Assembly: GCA_910577105.1 (NCBI GenBank)
Contig: CAJTMB010000029.1
Coordinates: forward strand, 1-36,679
DNA length: 36,679 nt
Direction of reading: 5' to 3'
Source: an uncultured Lachnospiraceae bacterium
Lineage (GTDB): Bacteria > Bacillota > Clostridia > Lachnospirales > Lachnospiraceae
Shown: positions 32,610 to 36,679 of the stretch, piece after piece
Position numbering within the stretch: position 1 is the first letter of the stretch
How the letters are laid out: each line of letters begins with the position of its first letter
Notes under the pieces: generated by a model
The model's input: the letters and a program-made list of their open reading frames with translations, nothing else
The model's database searches: none
Told to the model about the DNA's origin: nothing
Translations under genes and position numbers: made by a program

Positions 32610-32617
32610 TCCCTTTT
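32564..32617 (+). terminator. Possible terminator at the end of lysR
   Basis: AAAAGGGATTA (32564-32574) can pair with TAATCCCTTTT (32607-32617) over 11 bp with a 32-base loop; TTTTATATTGTTTTAT follows. The left arm lies inside the lysR coding end. The loop is long, so confidence is low. Confidence 0.4.
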
Positions 32618-32634
32618 ATATTGTTTTATACTAT

Positions 32635-33861
32635 TTAGATAACCAAATCCACATGCTGTATCGTGCCGACTTCCCCGCTTTCTTTCAGGAACACGCCGGT
32701 ACTGCGGACAATGCCCTGCGTCTGGTTGGTTTCCATCTGCTTCACGGAAAACTCGGTGGCAGTATGACCCAGATAAATGGCGCCGACTCCCGCGTCGCCA
32801 AGGGCTATCAGCCTGTCACGTCCATCCGCATCCTTTGTCCATACCTTCAGATGCTTAAACACTTCGTCATCTTCGTCAATCCAGCCGTTACCGTCCTTGT
32901 CATAAGCTGCAAGGTCTTTGAAGCCGTCCCCGCTCTTTGTGCCGAAAAGCTCGCTTCCGTCGTTGATAACGCCGTCATTGTTTAAATCAAGCGCCAGAAA
33001 TCCGCTGCCTTTTGCCAGCGAAGATAATTCCTCCGCCTTGCCGTCGCTGTCTAAGTCAAAGAAAAATGTCTGGTCGGAAAATGATGCCGGATTGCCTTCC
33101 AGATTGATGACAAGCGGGTCAACGCAGAAAGTCTTTCTGGAATACTCCAGACCCACTGCCTGTGTAAATTCCCTTGACATCTCCAGATTTAAGTTGAAAT
33201 TGATACTCCTGCCATCAGAAGTTTCCACCACGCCCATCGTAGAAAAAGAAGTCACTTCCTTTTCCGAATAAATCTTTGACATGGTAACCCGCTCTTCCCA
33301 ATGACCTACACCCACCCGGGCGGTAGAGCCTTTTACGGCAGCCTGTTTTGTGCTTGCAGACGCAATGGTAAGGGAACTTTGTTTCCATGCGCTTGCACTA
33401 AATCCAAAAGTCTGCTGCGTCTTTTTGCCCCATCCCATGTAATTGGGCCGTCTGTGTCCCTGCATGGCACGCAGGGATTCCAAAAGCTGCCTGAGCATCT
33501 TGATTTTAAAATCTTCCTCCGTGTCTATGGGTTTATTCTTGTTTTTTTGGCTGTCGGCCATTTCCTTAATCCAGCCTGCCTTCTGCTTCTCCTCTTCAGA
33601 AAGTTTTTTGTTTCCGTTCTTTCCATGCCCTTTCTGCATAAAGGCTTCTTCTTTTGTTTCCGCACGCTGTGAAAGCTCCAGGGTTGCCGACTGCCCCGTC
33701 CAGCCCGAAAGCTTATTCTCCGCTTCTTTGTCCGGGTCGCCCTTCGGTGATGTACTGCCGTTTACCCAGTACCTGTCGCCCGAAGCAGTAACCCTGAGGT
33801 CATACGCTTTCGATTCCTCGTGCTTCGCTGCCATCATTATGGCGCTTTGTTTAATCCTCAT
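32635..33861 (-). CDS. Large unknown protein with calcium-binding-like loops
   Basis: I do not recognise this 408-residue protein. It lacks a signal peptide. The first half is polar and lysine-rich (DSQKNKNKPIDTEEDFKIKMLRQLLESLRAMQG). The second half holds acidic loops of EF-hand/dockerin or VCBS type: FFFDLDSDGKAEEL, LALDLNNDGVINDGSELFG and AAYDKDGNGWIDEDDEVFKHLKVW, each with D-x-D-x-D/N-G spacing, so calcium binding is probable. The start at 33859-33861 follows GGGAGG by seven bases. A sigma-D-like promoter at 33972-33998 suggests expression with motility genes. It is convergent with lysR. Confidence 0.8.
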   Translation of the reverse strand: MRIKQSAIMMAAKHEESKAYDLRVTASGDRYWVNGSTSPKGDPDKEAENKLSGWTGQSATLELSQRAETKEEAFMQKGHGKNGNKKLSEEEKQKAGWIKEMADSQKNKNKPIDTEEDFKIKMLRQLLESLRAMQGHRRPNYMGWGKKTQQTFGFSASAWKQSSLTIASASTKQAAVKGSTARVGVGHWEERVTMSKIYSEKEVTSFSTMGVVETSDGRSINFNLNLEMSREFTQAVGLEYSRKTFCVDPLVINLEGNPASFSDQTFFFDLDSDGKAEELSSLAKGSGFLALDLNNDGVINDGSELFGTKSGDGFKDLAAYDKDGNGWIDEDDEVFKHLKVWTKDADGRDRLIALGDAGVGAIYLGHTATEFSVKQMETNQTQGIVRSTGVFLKESGEVGTIQHVDLVI

Positions 33862-33971
33862 GCCACACCTCCCTGTCTGCATGTCGCGCATTTATGCGCC
33901 TTCAAAGGGGTTCCTTCCCCACAACAGTTCCCCTGTATCATACCTTTTGGATAGAAACAGGGTTAACTATT

Positions 33972-33998
33972 ATATCGGCAGAAAACTGTAAAATATTA
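33972..33998 (-). promoter_or_regulatory. Sigma-D (sigma-28)-like promoter
   Basis: On the minus strand TAAT (33995-33998), 15 bases and GCCGATAT (33972-33979) match the known flagellar pattern TAAA, N15, GCCGATAT at 11 of 12 positions. It lies about 110 bp before the start of the 408-residue gene, with a GCGCAT/ATGCGC hairpin at 33886-33899 in the leader. TATAAT overlaps the -10 and could be a sigma-A box, but no -35 supports it. Confidence 0.6.
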
Positions 33999-34025
33999 CC
34001 TCCAAGTGCTTTAAATAGTGTAATT

Positions 34026-34225
34026 CCATACAAAACGCCAGCCCGTCCCCGGCGGCATATATATTTCCAACAGGACGCGTTCTCACTCGGGTAAAAACGC
34101 AGTGGTACGTAAGAGGTTAAAAAACAACCTCTCATGCCTTGTTTACAAGGCATTGGTCCGGTGTTTTTACACGGTCCTTTATGGAAATATATATGCCGCC
34201 GGGGACGGGCTGGCGTTTTGTATGG
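34026..34225 (+). repeat. Element C: conserved core in locus-specific inverted arms, with an extra hairpin
   Basis: The arms 34026-34068 and 34183-34225 are perfect inverted repeats of 43 bp. The core 34069-34182 matches that of B (both read on the plus strand) apart from a few substitutions and a replacement near the tip, where ATGCCTTG (34134-34141) and CAAGGCAT (34146-34153) add a hairpin of their own. The arm sequence is unlike those of A and B apart from the AT end next to the core. The right arm ends 10 bp before the spoVAD stop codon. With the promoter at 33972-33998, it fills the 374-bp gap at 33862-34235. Confidence 0.92.
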
Positions 34226-34235
34226 GCCGGACTAG

Positions 34236-35267
34236 TTAAACACTTTCCAGTACGACGCCATGGGCGATTCCCGGAACGGTCTGCCCTTCGTTAAAGCTGG
34301 TCTTGCTTAGAAGCGCTCCTGTAGGTACAAAGAGTACTTTTTTCCAGTTGTGCTCTGAAAGCTGTTTCAGGATATAAGCGGATAGAGTAACCGCGCTGCA
34401 GCCGCAGCCGGAGCCTCCCGCATGGGTATCCTGCGTACCTGCGTCAAATATCTCCATGCCGCAGTCCAGATGCCTGTCGGAAATGTCATAGCCTTTGTCA
34501 CGCATCAAATCAATCAGGAGCTTTTGTCCCACACTTCCAAGGTCTCCGGTTATGATTTTATCATATTCTTCTGGCTGACTGTTATAGTCAACAAAATGGC
34601 TGGCAATGGTGGACGCCGCTGCCGGAGCCATACAGGCTCCCATATTTAAAGAGTCCTTCAGTCCGAAATCCACGATTTTACCTACCGTCATGCCGGTAAT
34701 TTTTGCCTTACATTCTTTTTCCTTCTGCGCACCTAAAACAAACGCCCCGCTGCCGGTTACGGTCCATGACGCGGAAAGCGGTCTCTGGTTTCCATAGCCC
34801 AGAGGAAAACGAAATTCCTTTTCCGCACTTGCGAAGTGGCTGGATGTGACACAAATGACGTTTTCCGCAAACCCGCCTGATACCGCCATTGCTCCCAGGG
34901 TCAGGGATTCTCCACAGGTGGAACATGCACCATATACACCCAGTAGTGGTATGTTGTAATTCATAATACCAAATGATGTGGCTATTGATTGACCAAGTAA
35001 GTCACCGGCAAAAATATACCGCATGTCCTCCGGCTTCTTTCCTGCCTTCCCAAGCGCCATATAGACGGCGTCCTTTTGCAGGCTGCTCTCCGCTTCTTCC
35101 CATGTCTCGCAGCCAAACATATCGTCTTCCCCCACCATATCAAACAAAAGCCCCAGAGGGCCTTCTCCTTCTTTTTTGCCCACGATGGAGGCGCTGCCGT
35201 TGATATACACTTCTTTTTTCAGTTTCAGGCTCTGGCTGCCAACCGTACACAGATTGTTTTCGCTCAT
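34236..35267 (-). CDS. spoVAD: Stage V sporulation protein AD
   Basis: The 343-residue protein matches SpoVAD, the thiolase-fold protein that binds dipicolinic acid at the spore inner membrane. It shows VYINGSASIVGKKEGEGPLG, the DDMFGCETWEEAESSLQKDAV region, YIFAGDLLGQSIATSFG, GVYGACSTCGESLTLGA, FRFPLGYGNQRPLSASWTVTGSGAFVLG and GGSGCGCSAVTLSAYIL. The ATG at 35265-35267 lies five bases after GGAGG; a start four codons earlier overlaps that site. It follows a 70-residue gene by 57 bp, and spoVAE is about 10 kb away. The forespore-type promoter at 35603-35632 may drive both. Confidence 0.95.
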   Translation of the reverse strand: MSENNLCTVGSQSLKLKKEVYINGSASIVGKKEGEGPLGLLFDMVGEDDMFGCETWEEAESSLQKDAVYMALGKAGKKPEDMRYIFAGDLLGQSIATSFGIMNYNIPLLGVYGACSTCGESLTLGAMAVSGGFAENVICVTSSHFASAEKEFRFPLGYGNQRPLSASWTVTGSGAFVLGAQKEKECKAKITGMTVGKIVDFGLKDSLNMGACMAPAAASTIASHFVDYNSQPEEYDKIITGDLGSVGQKLLIDLMRDKGYDISDRHLDCGMEIFDAGTQDTHAGGSGCGCSAVTLSAYILKQLSEHNWKKVLFVPTGALLSKTSFNEGQTVPGIAHGVVLESV

Positions 35268-35324
35268 ATTTTCCTCCATTCTGATGCGTCACAAATCCTT
35301 ACATATATAAATTGTTTTGATTGT

Positions 35325-35537
35325 TTATTCAAATTTGCCTTCGGCGACCATTCGTATCAGTTCGTCCATTTCATGGTCACTTTTCACCTGACTGCTCCTG
35401 TTCCTGAGCACTTCCCTTTCTTCATCCGTCATATTGTTGATTCTTTCCCTTGCATTATCCTCCATGGCAAATCCTACAGGTAAGTCCCAGAATGCACCAT
35501 CTCCCAAAGCTCCGTTTGCTCCATTAAATGTGTCCAT
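35325..35537 (-). CDS. Small 70-residue protein, possibly spore-related
   Basis: I do not recognise the family by name. The protein begins with a Gly/Asn-rich stretch (MDTFNGANGALGDGAFWDLPVGF), has the segment NMTDEEREVLRNRSSQVKSDHEMDELIRMV that looks like two helices, and is acidic overall. Small Lachnospiraceae proteins with an MTDEE-type helix motif are familiar to me but uncharacterised. The ATG at 35535-35537 follows AGAGAGG; a longer reading with a Cys-rich N-terminus has no ribosome site. It lies between a sigma-G-like promoter and spoVAD, which suggests a forespore product. Confidence 0.75.
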   Translation of the reverse strand: MDTFNGANGALGDGAFWDLPVGFAMEDNARERINNMTDEEREVLRNRSSQVKSDHEMDELIRMVAEGKFE

Positions 35538-35602
35538 ACTTTTTTCCTCTCTTTCTCTCATTTTTGGTCTGCAACAGGACACGCAGTCCTCTTTCATTAT
35601 GT

Positions 35603-35632
35603 AAGTATGGACACAGATTTGCATTTTATTCT
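35603..35632 (-). promoter_or_regulatory. Sigma-F/G-like forespore promoter
   Basis: On the minus strand AGAATA (35627-35632), 17 bases and CATACTT (35603-35609) closely match the known forespore pattern TGAATA, 17-18, CATACTA. The leader to the 70-residue gene is about 60 nt. The downstream spoVAD gene gives biological support. Confidence 0.6.
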
Positions 35633-35665
35633 ATTTTTCAAAAGTGTTCGTCAAAACACCGAAAA

Positions 35666-35696
35666 CGGGCAGTCACCTTTGAATTGTGACTGCCCG
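35666..35696 (-). terminator. Intrinsic terminator of the ankyrin gene
   Basis: CGGGCAGTCAC (35666-35676) pairs with GTGACTGCCCG (35686-35696) over 11 bp with a 9-base loop. On the minus strand TTTTCGGTGTTTTG follows. It lies 13 bp past the ankyrin stop codon. Confidence 0.8.
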
Positions 35697-35709
35697 ATAA
35701 ACTGGTAGG

Positions 35710-36480
35710 CTATTTATTCAATTTAATATACTCTTGAAGCGCCACTCTGATTCCCTTGTGGTGGTCAACATCACCCTTTCTAATTCCCTTAATGATTTTT
35801 CCACGGTATTCTATTTCGTAAGGCTTGTCCTCTTTGGGAACAAAATCGTCAATCAAAACTGTGCGGCAAGTCCCATCTCCGCATTTTGAGTTATCCGTCC
35901 AATAATCAAAATCTGCACCGTACTTTACCAACAAATCAAGAATCTCAAACAAATGTTTTTTTGCCGCGTCATACTTTTTGATATCCGGCTCATAGTTGCT
36001 CTCCCAATACCGGCTTAAAATACTGTCCGCTTGTACTATGACCGTATCAAATGGCACATTTGTATTTCCTAATATCGGATGTGGAGTTGTTTCTTTGTTA
36101 GGGTCTGCGCTATTTTGAAGCAACGTTTCGATTACCCTTACATACTTCTCCGCTCTCTCAAATTGGCCGTAAGGTAGCGCACCGAACGCACCGATTATCG
36201 CATCGTGAAGCACGGACATACACATAAAATAGCTTGCGCTTGTGTCCTCAGGTTTATTTGCTGGGTTCTCCATAAAATCCACGTCCGCGCCGTTTTCAAT
36301 CAGCAGGTCGATAATCTCAAACTGTCCGCACTTAATCGCCACCTGAAGCGGCGACTGCCCTATGTCCTTTTTGGGTTTCGTTCCCGTATAAATCTCATTT
36401 ATAACGGCGGGATTTTTCGCTATCCGCATGCGGATTTTTTCAATATCCCCGTGCCGAATTTCTTTAAACATCGCGTTCAT
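35710..36480 (-). CDS. Ankyrin-repeat protein
   Basis: The 256-residue protein has ankyrin repeats. A first partial unit (EIRHGDIEKIRMRIAKNPAVINEIY) is followed by a full one (GQSPLQVAIKCGQFEIIDLLIENGADVDF). A spaced unit (YVRVIETLLQNSADPNKE) comes next, and the last is HLFEILDLLVKYGADFDYW. No signal peptide is present, so it is probably cytoplasmic and binds another protein. The ATG at 36478-36480 is eight bases after GAGGAG; a 12-codon longer reading has no site. It is a single gene with its own promoter and terminator. Confidence 0.85.
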   Translation of the reverse strand: MNAMFKEIRHGDIEKIRMRIAKNPAVINEIYTGTKPKKDIGQSPLQVAIKCGQFEIIDLLIENGADVDFMENPANKPEDTSASYFMCMSVLHDAIIGAFGALPYGQFERAEKYVRVIETLLQNSADPNKETTPHPILGNTNVPFDTVIVQADSILSRYWESNYEPDIKKYDAAKKHLFEILDLLVKYGADFDYWTDNSKCGDGTCRTVLIDDFVPKEDKPYEIEYRGKIIKGIRKGDVDHHKGIRVALQEYIKLNK

Positions 36481-36566
36481 AAAACAGTCTCCTCGTATAC
36501 AGCAATTCCACCGCAAATCCCGATTGTGATTTGATGATTTTTAAGGCAAACAAAATCACATAAAAC

Positions 36567-36575
36567 ATTATAACA
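36567..36575 (-). promoter_or_regulatory. Extended -10 promoter of the ankyrin gene
   Basis: On the minus strand TGTTATAAT is an extended -10 element (hexamer 36567-36572). A TTCACA -35 lies 19 bases upstream, longer than usual. The leader is about 80 nt. Bases 36576-36679 show nothing else. Confidence 0.5.
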
Positions 36576-36679
36576 CAAAACATATGGGAATTGTGAACTG
36601 ATTGAAATGCTTTCAAAAAATTGAAAAGAGCAATCTGGTGATATGTCAAGATGATTTTTGAAAAGATTTTGATATGTTT

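Noticed and set aside
35325..35624. Longer 99-residue form of the small gene before spoVAD
   Set aside because: The extra N-terminus overlaps the predicted leader and start site and has no ribosome site; AGAGAGG supports the 70-residue form.

Overview
The window looks like a chromosomal segment of a spore-forming Clostridia bacterium, most likely Lachnospiraceae. Supporting signs are spoVAD, spoVAE and GerMN-domain genes, a two-gene com locus, argJ-argB-argD-argG arginine genes, strong GGAGG ribosome sites, sigma-A promoters, and small proteins of a Lachnospiraceae type. There are no rRNA or tRNA genes, no CRISPR array, no transposase and no phage genes. Nearly all genes lie on the minus strand. 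The exceptions are argG, a DUF1294 gene, a LytTR regulator, a DUF5721 gene and a lysR regulator.

Layout. At 197-3186 is an OmpR-type two-component system with a third, membrane-anchored gene. At 3321-10354 is a long minus-strand unit read comEA, response regulator, histidine kinase, GerMN lipoprotein, comEC, holA. At 10503-10934 is a small YdcZ-type transporter. At 11195-17770 is the operon CmpB-like membrane protein, GNAT, argJ, argB, argD, solute-binding protein. It diverges from argG (18057-19283) across a region with ArgR-like half-sites. Next come DUF1294, an orphan LytTR regulator, degV, DUF5721 and an LtaS-type sulfatase. At 24251-26718 are spoVAE, an EamA transporter, aroK and ridA. 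At 26743-28876 are a small unknown gene, a GNAT and a DUF2156 gene. At 29110-32609 a ferredoxin/flavodoxin protein and two aldo-keto reductases are read divergently from a lysR gene, around a perfect 24-bp palindrome. The end carries a large unknown protein with EF-hand-like loops behind a sigma-D-like promoter, spoVAD behind a small gene with a forespore-type promoter, and an ankyrin-repeat gene.

The most unusual content is a family of three non-coding elements, called A (10996-11180), B (26156-26326) and C (34026-34225) here. They share a core of about 100 bp that is nearly identical in A and B. Each core is enclosed by long inverted arms of 34-43 bp. The arms pair almost perfectly within a copy but have different sequences from copy to copy. 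Each element would fold into one long rod with a conserved one-sided bulge, and each lies 0-14 bp past the stop codon of the gene upstream. No encoded protein explains them, and I do not recognise the family.
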